From Sympetrum striolatum (taxonomy: Eukaryota; Arthropoda; Insecta; Odonata; Libellulidae), in assembly GCA_947579665.1 (NCBI GenBank), contig OX388347.1, positions 38,386,943 through 38,450,942 of the forward strand: 64,000 nucleotides of DNA, in the 5' to 3' direction. Below are positions 19,462-30,290 of this stretch, piece by piece (the first letter of the stretch is position 1; every line of letters begins with the position of its first letter). The notes under the pieces are model-generated. The model ran no database searches. It was given only the letters and a program-made list of their open reading frames with translations, and had not been told where the DNA came from. A program made the position numbers and the translations under genes.

Positions 19462-20420
19462 ACCTGCAAAAGCATCACCAAAACCTCAGTATGACTACCA
19501 CAGCTCTACTGGCAATACTTCTTATTTTACGAGAGCCATATTTTGCCCCGAAGCAGCGCAGTGATTCAAGCCTCCGTCGACAACCACCGTACACAATGAA
19601 TAAGAGGCGAGCTCCAATGGGCAACTCGCAAGGTAACGATGTAAATGCAAATCCAAGGAGGACAAACAGTCGCGCAGACAGACACCGAGAAGAAAGTGTA
19701 ACCCTATTTTCCATTCCGGAAAGCAGGCCGAAAAATAAATAAGGAACCCCGGAAGAAATAACATTTACAGGGAAAGTCATGGAAAGGAAGAACGACACAG
19801 CAGAAGGTTTACGGAGGGGAGACGGTAATCCCAAACGCACATACAGGACCATAGAATGGCACTGGGCGAGCCTGCATAACAACGATCCGGAATGGGCCGA
19901 AAGGGTTCCTCCGGTTAGGATGGAAGGTTGCGCAGGGGAAGGGAGTCTTTCGGTGGAGGCAACCTTGCAGGGAGGTCCGGGAAGGAGGACATTGTGAGAT
20001 GGAAAAAAGAGATTCCTAGCAGGAAGGGAATGGAGGATGAATCCAGGGTCATTTTCCAGTATGGGATGGTTTCTTCTCGGAAGGGAAGGTTTTTCAAGAC
20101 CGAGAAGAAAAGGAATGGTTGGAGGGATGGATTGTAAAGGCAGTATGGGTTTCTTTTCCGTGGGTTTTAGAAGGGCTAGGAGTGGGTGGGTGCAGGAAGA
20201 AGGAACCCCAGGGCAACAATGAGAGCAAGGTGGACTTTGGAAGAGAAAGGAAGTCCTGAGCAGGGTCATGCAGGGGGAAGGGACCAAATGAAAGGAGGGT
20301 CGAAGGGAGGAGTATTTTGAAGGCAGGAAAGGGATGAAGGGGGCAGAGAGATCGGTAATTCCTCGGCGGGGGCACGGCTCCTGGAAAGTTGCGCTAGGCG
20401 AAACCCGTTCTCGGAAGGTG
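19462..20420. other. Purine-rich (plus strand) block; no gene supported
   Basis: From ~19,740 to 20,380 the plus strand is strongly G/A-biased, which removes stops from several frames and yields the 270-aa minus-strand frame 19475-20287. Its composition (long Ser/Pro/Leu runs), lack of domain and overlap by open frames on the other strand argue against a gene. Confidence 0.55.
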
Positions 20421-21399
20421 TATTTTTCTGGTGGCTACCTAAAAGGCTATGTTTTACTTCAAGAGTAACCTTAAGATTTCATTTTCCTCCGTTGTTATCG
20501 ATTGTGTGAATGAAACTTAGCCTCGATTGAAAGATCGCTTATTTCTATGATATGTTCAGCGAAAACTGAGGTGTAGAGGAATTCGTTAGAATTATTCATG
20601 CAATCATATAACTGATTCCGTAGTAAGGAACACGGGGAACCGGGCTCAACCCCAAAAACCACAAACATTTATTTTTAAGTTATTAATAACTGTAAAGAAT
20701 AATAACTAACATTACAAACAGATATATGAGGCTCATTGTGAATGCTTGAAACATAAGTGATGATACCTAAAATTAATATTTTTAAATAATTTAAAATTCT
20801 CAGTTTGCGAGAGAATAAAGGTCCAGAGGTTATTAATGACCTACCTAAGTCACTGAATTGGAGGATTGAAAATAAAAACTCTTCCGTCATTCTTACATGC
20901 TTGCCAAACAATCCACTACAAACATGAATAGAACTACTATAGTGTGAATTCTACCACACTTCCTTGTTCATACATTCGTAAAATACAACCTCATATAAAA
21001 TACGCTGAAACTGGCAGCTTATCGCCTCTGCGCAGAAGCAATTTACAGGTATGCCTTCCTTCAACAAATGCTTGCAGCAAGTGGTTTGGGTGCCTACATG
21101 CATCTAGCGGTGACAACGGATTATAATTTGTGTTCGAAAGTGAGGCAATCTTAGCATCTGTCCGCTGATCTTCTGATCAGACGAACCATAAGCATTCAAT
21201 TTTACTATATATATTACAGTTGAAATACAAAACATTTTCACCCTCCCATTTCCACAGCCATTGTTTTACATCGTTCCGGATTTTTTTATTGTTTTCATTT
21301 CAGTCAATTCATTAGACGCATTGTGTTCAAAATAGATCATGATCGGGCTAGAAAGAAAAAAATGCTCAAAAATATTAGATAGAAATGGTTGAGGATTGG
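20421..21399. other. AT-rich spacer, no gene seen
   Basis: No coding, RNA or repeat feature recognised. Confidence 0.45.
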
Positions 21400-21453
21400 T
21401 CTATATCTACGTAAGGACCCTACAAGCCGCCTTTCTACGTGTGGCAGGGAGTG
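21400..21453 (-). repeat. GC-rich hairpin repeat H5 (minus)
   Basis: On the minus strand: CACTCCCTGCCACACGTAG, AAAGGCGGCTTGTAGGG, then tail TCCTTACGTAGATATAGACC. The GTAGATATAGA tail corresponds to the hexamer-like tails of H1, H4 and H6. Confidence 0.72.
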
Positions 21454-22484
21454 ATTATGCCTTACATACATTGTGACTATTTTCCTAATCGTTCGCAGAA
21501 AAAATGACTCGTTGTAGCATCTTAGCATATATTTCCTAATGTTATTAAGTAAATTTATCCTTAATATATGTTAATCATATAACTTCTTAAGATTACCATC
21601 CCACGTCCTGAATCATCTGAGTTACTCTCACTTATTTATGGTAGTAATTGTTTACAAAACGTATCGCCAATTGTTGTACATACCTTTTCTAATTCCCGAA
21701 TACAACACTTACCGACAGGGTCCCATACGCTACATGAGATGATAGTGTACTGGTGGTAGGAATCGCACTGTAATAGTTACGAATTGACGTATTTCGTCAG
21801 AGCAATGACGAGTAGAATTCCCCATAACGACTATGACTCGAATGGCGCGCGTTATTCGAGGAATTACAGAATACGTTGCGGATAAAGAGCGGGTCTGAGG
21901 AACGGACTTTTGGAGAGTGGGGGGTAAGAGTCAAAAGAAGAGTGGGGGAGATGTGACGTGAAGTATTCCTGAGGTGGTTCTTCTCTTTCCGAACGAAGTT
22001 GGAGAGAGGAGATGTTTTCGAGGAGAGGAAAGTTGAAGAGGGTTGGAGGGAGGGTTAAACTTCGGGTTGGAATGCGAGGGGATGGGGTGGGAGGACAAAT
22101 AGGACGGGAGGAAGGTGAGGGTGAACGACTGTTCAAAAGTTTGGGACGACCCGAAGGAGGGAGGAAAAGTCGAAGAAATATGAGCGGGTGGGACGGAATC
22201 ACGAGAAATCACGCGGTTCCTTACTACGCGTCCCCGGCGTTATCCTCGTCAGTTCCGGCGAAAAGCTTACAGCCCGGTTTCCCGATAGGGGCAATTAATA
22301 ATTATAACGTTTCACTGTTAATTGACCCCCATAAACAATGAACCAAGTTAAGTGGGTCTGATTTCATTTTTTTAAATAAATACGCACCATCTAAATACAC
22401 ATGCATAATTGAATCCATGTGTCTCTTATAAACAATAAAACTTGAAATGAAAACCGTTAGTAATTTTTAGATACATTACTTATC
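21454..22484. other. Spacer with a purine-rich block at ~21890-22200
   Basis: The plus strand is GA/GGG-rich at 21890-22200, producing minus-strand Pro/Ser-rich frames (21864-22202, 21931-22212) that I do not accept as genes. The remainder is AT-rich with nothing recognised. Confidence 0.45.
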
Positions 22485-22564
22485 CTATTTATTATTCAGT
22501 GTGATACTATCCGCAAAAGTAAAACAAACCAATAATATTGCTGTTGAAGCCTCAGCCACACAGA

Positions 22565-22637
22565 GCCCGGATAGCTCAGTCGGTAGAGCATCAGACTTTT
22601 AATCTGAGGGTCCAGGGTTCAAGTCCCTGTTCGGGCG
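22565..22637 (+). tRNA. tRNA-Lys (anticodon TTT)
   Basis: Identical over all 73 nt to the tRNA at 12084-12156, with the same cloverleaf, A and B boxes and TTT anticodon. Its flanks are clearly diverged from copy 1, so identity of the gene body points to selection or gene conversion rather than very recent duplication. A five-T terminator starts five bases after the gene. Confidence 0.97.
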
Positions 22638-22641
22638 AAAA

Positions 22642-22646
22642 TTTTT
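22642..22646 (+). terminator. Pol III T5 terminator of tRNA-Lys copy 2
   Basis: TTTTT shortly after the tRNA end. Confidence 0.85.
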
Positions 22647-22787
22647 AGACGAAGTAAATGAAACTTTAGTGCCAGTAAATTACGAACGCGTTCTCCGAGA
22701 ATCATCGACAAAGCGCTACTGGGAAGTAATCGCAAAAACAGATTATTACTTTTGGTCGTTTTTCCCCAGGCTATTGGTGTTATTTAT

Positions 22788-22843
22788 GCCCCCTGCCATA
22801 CGCCTCTGTCAGCTTTCTGGATAAACATCTAAAAAAAAAAAAT
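22788..22843 (+). repeat. GC-rich hairpin repeat H2 (decayed stem)
   Basis: GCCCCCTGCCATACGCCTCT matches H1 but the closing side reads AGCTTTCTGG, so the stem is broken. An A-run replaces the TAAATC tail. Confidence 0.7.
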
Positions 22844-22885
22844 CTACACTTGGCACTGTTACAGAATGAAATTTTCACAGCTTTA

Positions 22886-23239
22886 TTAGCCGTCATACAA
22901 AGGCTAAGTGTACGCAGTTTGGTTGAAATCGGTGCAATGGAAATCAAGATTTGTGTACAGACATACAGGGAAATTACGAAATATTTTTATATTGTTGTTA
23001 TATTTTCTGTACTTGCTCTGAAATATTTTCTGGTCCAAATTATCGAAAAATGTCTGTATGTATTTATTAATTTGCCTTTTTAAATTTAAGGTTCAATTTT
23101 TAGGGTATTATATTTTATGTTAATTGTGATATTGATAGGTTTTCTCATGGTGTATTATTGGAATTTTTCCTGTTTTTGATTTTATTGTTGAACATTTTGG
23201 TTCTGCTCTTGTGTTTTCAATGTATTATGCTGCTGTCTT
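22886..23239. other. AT-rich stretch leading into a LINE relic
   Basis: The 77-aa frame at 22850-23083 has no domain. The T-rich tail from ~23,090 may be LINE 3' UTR upstream of the recognisable 3' domain. Confidence 0.4.
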
Positions 23240-23490
23240 CTACATATTTTAGCTCTAACTATCAGCAGGTTTTAGCAGGTTTTTTAAACCCTCTTCTTCG
23301 TGGATATTTTCCTGCAGTGGATCTTTTCTCCTGATATATTACCTTGATTTCTTTTACATACACTCCTTCTAAAGTTTTACTCTCTATCTCTATTCACCTA
23401 TACACTACTTACGTTTTCAATTTAATTGACGAAAGGTTAGATGGGAGAAGAGACTTTTCCGTCTTAATAAAGGCTTTATAGACCTTATTA
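23240..23490 (+). mobile_element. 5'-truncated LINE 3'-end relic
   Basis: CAGGTTTTTTAAACCCTCTT, TTTTCCTGCAGTGGAT and GACGAAAGGTTAGATGGG-AGAAGAGAC follow the order of the full LINE 3' UTR. The copy ends CTTAATAAAGGCTTTATAG at ~23464-23482. Confidence 0.75.
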
Positions 23491-24925
23491 ATTCGTTCCC
23501 ATTACCTAATTGAAGGGGGCATTATGATCAGAGATAGGGGTTGGGAGAGATGCAGACTGCTTTGAGCATATGGGCTCGTGAAAAGGAACGGGTCAGCCCC
23601 GCTTCCGGTCTCGCGAAAAGTTTCTTCTTCTCTCTGCAGAAGGGGCGGAGCGGCGGGCAGCATAACTCGGTCCAAAGAAGAGGGAATAATCCCCTCCCCT
23701 CGTCGAAGGAATCCGACAAATCCAGATGCCTCCATTGTCGCTTTTAATCCGTTTATCGCTCAGAGGTTAATGCCGTAATCCTTCAAAAGACTGCCATTAT
23801 AAAGGATTAGCGGAGTTGGGGGGAGGGCCGACGAGGATTTTCGGCGAGACGATTATTTTTTCCCTTGTTGGTAAATCTATTCAACGGAAAGGTTTTTATT
23901 CCGTTTCCTCTTTATTCGAGTCCACTTGAAGGATTCCGGCCTCAGTGGCTACTTTTCTCCGCGGGAGAAATCGAGGGGTTAATAAGGCATGAATATTCGT
24001 TTACCTCGAGAATGGATTACCAGCACGCGTAAGTCCGAGTTTCACTTTCGTAATGGATGTTTGTTGAAGTTCCGCGGCATTGAAGGACGCTAATACTTCC
24101 GCCGATGAGGCTATTTCACTCTTGGATGAACGGGTTCGAAAATAAGCGAGTTTCTCGTATTCTTCTTGCTTCCGCTGTAGATGCTTTCTTCCAGGAACAC
24201 GGGTATTAAGCTACAGGAGTCTGTGTTCCGCTGTCATTTGAACAAAACACGTTGAAGAAACGTCTCCCTTAAAAATTATCGTGTTTAAAAGGACTTATTC
24301 GAAATAGAATGGGATGGTTTCTATGAGGCTGATGTTTCGCTTCGTTAAAGGAGAAAAATGGTTCTAAGGGAAAATTATTGCCGTAGAGGAGCTCAGAAAG
24401 GTCTTTCCAGTATTCCAATAAATATACGATAATATATAAAAATTTTAGAATAAAGTCCCTGAGTTATGACGAGTTTCGCCCAATGAAGAAATGTGTATGT
24501 TTGAATTATTATGAGGGAGTATCTGTGTCCACTTATTTATGCAAGTTAGTTATAACTAATTTTCCTATCTCCTTTCTTATTCCATATCTACGCCTTATTC
24601 TAGCTTTAACTACTATGCAATGTATGCTGGGACTGAAACAATTCTCACCGATCAATGTCTTTAACTAATATCTCATACCAATTTTCACAAATGTATTTCA
24701 TAAGGATTGAAAAATAAAAATTTACTTAATGGAATTTATTCAACTGATCCAATAATGTTTGGTGGAATTTCATCTTAAAAATTTTTTTGCATCCAAAATA
24801 CGTGTTCAGTAAATTTTTAAAATTTTTACAATTCCAGATAATCTAAAATCACGATCGGCATAGAAATCATTCATCATCATAAATTATTCGGATTAAAATA
24901 TATAAAGTTTATTGATATTTAGCGA
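23491..24925. other. GC-richer block (23540-24250) then AT-rich spacer
   Basis: The 23540-24250 part is CpG-containing and unique-looking, with overlapping short frames on both strands and no domain. From 24250 to the tRNA the DNA is AT-rich with nothing recognised. Confidence 0.45.
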
Positions 24926-24998
24926 GCCCGGATAGCTCAGTCGGTAGAGCATCAGACTTTTAATCTGAGGGTCCAGGGTTCAAGTCCCTGTTCGGGCG
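24926..24998 (+). tRNA. tRNA-Lys (anticodon TTT)
   Basis: Third copy, identical over 73 nt to those at 12084 and 22565. Upstream flank differs completely from the other two; the downstream ~17 bases (GAAATTTTTAAATGA) match copy 1. It has a five-T terminator. It lies 2.3 kb from copy 2, so the window holds a small same-strand tRNA-Lys cluster. Confidence 0.97.
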
Positions 24999-25001
24999 AA
25001 A

Positions 25002-25006
25002 TTTTT
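25002..25006 (+). terminator. Pol III T5 terminator of tRNA-Lys copy 3
   Basis: TTTTT three nucleotides after the tRNA end. Confidence 0.85.
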
Positions 25007-26589
25007 AAATGACTATAAGAATATTTTACCATGAACTGTATTATTTTAGTTAAATGACAGATCTTTTGTATACTTTATGTATGATAGATCTTTTTTATGA
25101 TATATGATCTTATACCTCATGTAGGAACTTATTCGTACTGTAATTAAATTTTACAGACTACAGGAGGTTTATGGAGAGGTTTCTCTCCCGTTTTTAAGCG
25201 AATACCTGTCTTAAATTCATTTTAATGTTCCCCTTAAACGTTGCCACCTAGCCAGAAGGCCAACCTGCAACGTAAACTTAAATAAATTATCACTAATCAA
25301 GGAGTCCGAACATATTCACTTCCAATAAATCTCAGAGGGAACACAAATTTAACCTATGAATAGGAAGTTATTTTCTAGATGATTGATTATCCTATTTTTA
25401 TTCTAAGTACACTATATAATTCTATATCTTTATTATGCTTAATATTCCCTCTAGACGCCATGACTTATTTGTCTTTCTTAATGTTTATTTCTCCGATGCT
25501 TGAAATAACAGCATTCAATATTCCTCATGTCATGTTTATTAGGTCAGCAAACCTTCCGCCATCTTCACCAGGATGTTTCTTTGTCATGGATAGCCGACCT
25601 CATGAACCTTAACCTCTTCTCAAAGCAACTTACGTCCTCAGCATAACCAGAGACACGCCAGTTCATTTTGCCGTTACTATCAGCCTGCGTTGGTGAGTAA
25701 GCAGATTTTTCATGTATGTACCTTCTGTCCTCATTACCGTTGTAATCCTACTTGGACTTCCAGCTTTACCTTAAGATACATACAATTTGATACTTAAATC
25801 AAGCGGTTTACATCCATATGATTGATAATTATCAACGTGAAAAATTTCGGTGTGATCCATATTTGCTTGCTTTTGATTTCGTATTTCAATGTCATCTTAA
25901 CTCATTATTTTTTATTTTCCCTTGAGTTAATTCTTAAGTTTGCCTTTAGTTGGCGGTCCATCATCAAATTCTTGTGCTGTTCATGGCTTACGAGATAGGT
26001 AGGCGCGTAGACAGGTATATACAAACTATTAGTACATCCCTGTATTGCCTAAATTAGGAAACCAAGATGTATAGTATAGGATTTTTTTACTATCTCTTTT
26101 CACCTTTACTCGATCGATGTACAACTAAGTAAAATTGAATTTATTTATGGCATGTGTAGTGCTACAATATTTCCGTGATAATGATTGCAAAGATAAGCAC
26201 TTTTTGGAACACAGTAATAAATCTTTAATTTGAGAAATTACCTGTAATATATTATCTCTTGATGACTATATTGATGGGTTTTTCTAATTTTCATCCAAAA
26301 CAAAACTGCCGATTACATCAACATTATTTTTGTTACTAATTATTATGCAATAAAACAAATAATATAATTATATAATAAATTTATATCGCATTATTTTATA
26401 TTCCAAAGTGTATAGGAAATTATAGTCATATAATTAGCTGGAATCAAAGTGCTTATTTGACTTAGCTGAACATATTAAGAAAGTTTTGTATTTTGCCGAA
26501 AATACGCGATCATTATTTGCCATACTTTACGTTAATTCGTAAAAATATCCAGCGAGTGAATGAAAATCATATAAACGTAATTTCGCAGC
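25007..26589. other. AT-rich spacer, no gene seen
   Basis: The 77-aa frame at 25379-25612 has hydrophobic stretches but no recognisable family. No repeat recognised. Confidence 0.45.
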
Positions 26590-27860
26590 ACTTGTTCTCT
26601 TTGGCAGACGTACACTCTCAAGCATTCCAAGCCATTGAATTTCGGCCGCGCAAACATCTCAATTAAAAAAAGCACATTGAGAAATAATAATCATCCATCT
26701 TTCCGTCGGAGGGCACGGCGATTTCTACCACGAAAGAATATTCCGCTTTGAGGGAATAAAAACAAAGGAAGGGGGGCGACCCGAAGTGATAGAGAGAGAG
26801 AATCCTTCTCGATCAAATTAATTAAAATTCTCCCTCAAACTCAAAGACTCATTTAAACTTCAATGGACCAACTAATTACAAAGGAATCCTTAGCAAAACT
26901 TTTTCGAGAGGCAGCGAGAAATAAAAAATATCATTCTGCGGAGCGGACGGACCATTTCGATTTCAGATAAAGTCCGTCGCTTTCGGGTTTCTCGTTTTTA
27001 GTTCGAGGAGTGTTTATTCATCGCGTCCACGGAAAAGCGGACGGACGATTCGCGAAAGTTTTTCGCGCACGGATACCGGAGAATGAAAGAGCGGCGGGGA
27101 AGACGTTAAACAACGCGGGACGGTGATAAACACCCGTAAACAATACAGTCCTTTGTTCGTGGGAGGTTGGGAGAGTTGCAACTACGCCTTGGAGGAAACA
27201 AAGCAAATTTTCCGCCTTCAACGGGCTTCCGGCTCATTTGATATCGCGCGGGAAACTCGATTAAAAGTTGGGTTTTAAAAAATATGGAAAGCCTTAAGAA
27301 GCTTTTGGGGCATTCAAAACGCGGGGTATAAAAGTTCGGCTTTGTCAGCATCATCCTTGTTTGGGAAGCAAAGTCTAACTAGGTTCGGATAATGCAATTA
27401 ATTACGCGGGTAAAGAGAGAGGGAGGGGTAAGTAATAAATTCGCTCGCTCTTCCAATAAATCCATGAGATTAATACGAAAGGGGGATTAAAGAGGTCCGT
27501 TTTTTATTTAATGGGCTATATCAATTAATAATATGAGCCTCTCCTTTATTTTCTTAATGCGGTTCCGATGGCAGTATTTTATTTCCATTTCAGGGATTAG
27601 CGCGCTCCTCAGCGGATCGGGAATCGATTCTCAATAAAGATTACGGCTCGTTGGAATCCCTCGAAGAGTCCTACAAAAATACTTGTTATAATATTCGTCT
27701 CGTGAAAAGTTCACAAAGAGAAGAAGTGATCTTTGAGGGAAAAAATGCTCTCGGTGCAATTATGATTTCCCGCGGCAGTCGGGTCACGCTCGGCAGCAAT
27801 TCACAATTTACCTCGAATCGACGGGCGTGCACTCGCCGCCGCTAACAAAAATATTTATGG
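26590..27860. other. CpG- and TAATTA-containing unique block
   Basis: Higher GC than its flanks, with repeated AATTAATTA-type homeodomain-like words (for example 26817-26823, 26872-26877, 27398-27404, 27523-27530) and no long frame. It could be a conserved noncoding regulatory block; a candidate core promoter lies inside at ~27327. Confidence 0.4.
27327..27360 (+). promoter_or_regulatory. Candidate TATA core promoter (weak)
   Basis: A good TATA box GTATAAAAG (TATAAAA at 27327-27333) in a GC-rich block, with GTCAGCATCATCC 17-29 bp downstream as possible initiators and a strong splice-donor-like GGGGTAAGTAAT at ~27424-27435. There is no coding exon to go with it, so this is only suggestive of a noncoding or leader exon. 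Confidence 0.22.
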
Positions 27861-29200
27861 CTTTCCAATTGAAAAGTTAACTAAAAGCGCCCCTCGTGCA
27901 ATATTCAATTACCAAACAACGGAGATGGCTATACAATTCGAGATATTTCTTCGGACCAACCCCGCACTTCTTCCCCTCCTACTTTTTCGTGTGCATTATA
28001 TTCTTTTATCCTTTCTCGTCACTTCATGCTCGGAGATTTTTCCGGAAATGTTTTCCTTCCGAATTCATTGCTTTAAGAACTATTTTCCGCATTTCTTTTC
28101 TAATGAAATGCTCTTTTCTTGCAAATTGACTGAAAGGAGCCTCAACTGTATTTTTTACTCAGTAAACTGTGGTTATTTGAATTATAGTTTATGCATAAAA
28201 TTATGATTTATAGCCATTCCAATAATAAATTAAACTTCGATATAGAATTTAAATTTATATTTTAAATATCATAAGGGTGAAATAATTATTAAATACATAA
28301 TTGAAAATTTAATATATGTAATAATTATAATTAACTAAAAATAAAGAGCGATTTATACGTGAAGAGAATATAGAAACGCTCGTGAAAAGTCATCATAAAG
28401 ATTTAATCCTGAAAATACAATATTTGACTCAAAACATATTGCCTCTATCTATACTGTGAAGAAACCAATCCAAACTAATTAGGTAAACGTGAAAGTTTTC
28501 ATGGAAAAGTTATTTCTTACCGTGTCTGCATTTTGTAAATCTTTCTATCCTAACTAATCTCATGAATTCTACTTTAGAATATCCCCGTAAATTTCCATTC
28601 TAATATTATCATCTTCATTGCAATTGTTTTTTCATTTTTAAGTATTTTCATTTATTCATTTTTCTTTGTAGGCGGAGATAAGTTTATATGAATCGCAAGC
28701 CGCAACTTTTTGATGACTAGATATATTCATAATTACCTACCTAAGCAGAGATCAAAGATTCCTAACACTCCATCGATTACTTAATTTCAGCGAGTTCTAT
28801 GAACGTTTCTGTAATATTAGATCGAAATGTATTAGTACATACATATAAGCTACATGTTGCCGGTGTTCATCCATAGCTTTATTGCCAATATTTTTAAGTG
28901 CCTCCAGATTCACCAACATCCGCTTCATTTGAGAAAAAATCCTTAGAATGATTTTAAAATGCGCTTTTTGCGTAAAATATCGCCAATTATTACCAATTCA
29001 TCGTTTATAATTATTTCAAAAAGAAAATTGCAAGCCTGCAAGTATTCTCTCGGGTGATTTTCCTATAGCCCTATCTAATTTTATGTTATATTTGCGACTC
29101 CCCCAAAATATGAAAACATTTATATAAGAAACATTCTATGTTTGTCACTTAAGGATATACATTTACCTAACGTTTACAGCTGCCATACTTTCATTTAGCA
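27861..29200. other. AT-rich spacer, no gene seen
   Basis: Frames at 27896-28206 overlap in different phases and lack domains. No repeat recognised. Confidence 0.45.
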
Positions 29201-29698
29201 TTTGAATAACCCCGGAAGAGAGCGTAAAAATCTTTCGAGAACGTAATAAATAAGAGAACCGAGTGACGCGAAGAAAATATCATCTTTCCGAGATAACAGG
29301 ATGGGTTACTTGTTTCCTCGTGTCTTTTCTTCTCTCGGAATGTCGGGTTGTAAACAATTAGCAAATGTTATTCCGCAGCGAGACTTGTAATGCGTGTACG
29401 TAGTCTTCTGGTGGAGGGCGCCTTCGTGAAGACCAAAAGTGGGTTTATCGTCCTCCAGAGATGCAGATAAGAAAGAAACGCGAAAAGGGTTGCCTTACAA
29501 AGGAGCCGCCGACACTCCATCTCGCTTCAAAGGATTGGACAATCTCTGAGCCCAATCCGACGCGTCGAATTTTCGAATCGTGCAATCAGGATTTTCATCC
29601 TTTCCATTTCTCCTTCTCGAATTGTTTGCTTTTTATCGCAAGCTCTCATTTCCTCGCCCGATTTTCTCCTCATGAGTGATGCATTCTTTTATATGTTT
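29201..29698. other. GC-richer unique block, no gene supported
   Basis: Contains a 72-aa frame (29461-29679) without domain. Similar in character to the other islands at 23.5, 26.6 and 33 kb. Confidence 0.4.
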
Positions 29699-30290
29699 TA
29701 TAGGCAACCTTTTGCAATCGAACTATGATTTTATGCTGGATTGTGCTTATCTCGGTGGCGTTATGGTTGGTGCTCTAGCTTTCTAACGTTGAAGTCCCGG
29801 CTGACTGGATTTAACCGCGCTAGGGCATGGGTGTTCGTTATGTGTGTCTATATAAATGGTTAATTGTAAGAGTAGTTTTGGTGACTAAAATTCGCCATAA
29901 TGAAGTCGTCCATTATTATTATTATTTTCAAAATCCTACTCATTCTATCACCATCGTCATGTGTCGAAATATTGGTTTTCACAGTTCTCCAAGCCATCCC
30001 GTTTCTAACCAATCGCATAATTTCCTCATTATTCCTAAAATTAACACTAACAATAACCAGCCCCCGATAGTTTAATAGCTAACACTTTCTTCTCTAAGTT
30101 TTCTGGAGAACCTTTTGCAGTCGAATTTGCATTTTATGCAGGTCCGTAGTTATCGTTATGATATTCATTTATCCACCATTTTTATAGGTTGAAATATTGA
30201 TTTGCTGCAGCTCTCCAGGTCAATCTGTTCCTAGCTAATCGCGTCATCACCTTATTATTTCTAGACCTGCCTATTTCTAACCTACCTCTC
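29699..30290 (+). repeat. Diverged local duplication D2 (two copies, one interrupted by a SINE)
   Basis: Copy 1 (29704-30060) and copy 2 (30109-30290) share AACCTTTTGCARTCGAA, TTTTATGC, CGTTATG, GAAATATTG and CTCCARG--AATC-C. Copy 1 is split between ~29766 and ~29940 by a SINE, so the duplication predates that insertion. Confidence 0.75.
29757..29940 (+). mobile_element. SINE (family S2) with (ATT)n tail
   Basis: GGCGTTATGGTTGGTGCTCT, CTAGCTTTCTAACG, then GGCATGGGTGTTCGTTATGT and an (ATT)n run at ~29915-29930. The same order occurs at 50105-50225. The B-box region is eroded here (GACTGGATTTAACCGCGC). Confidence 0.65.

Larger units (their letters stand above)
22485..22885 (+). repeat. Duplicated tRNA-Lys segment, copy 2
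   Basis: Partner of 12030-12425. It has ~30 extra bases just upstream of the tRNA and lacks part of the spacer before the hairpin motif. The tRNA itself is unchanged while the flanks differ at many positions. Confidence 0.8.

Noticed and set aside
19475..20287. 270-aa open frame on the minus strand
   Set aside because: It lies in a purine-skewed block that removes stops, is Ser/Pro/Leu-rich, has no domain, and is matched by open frames on the opposite strand.
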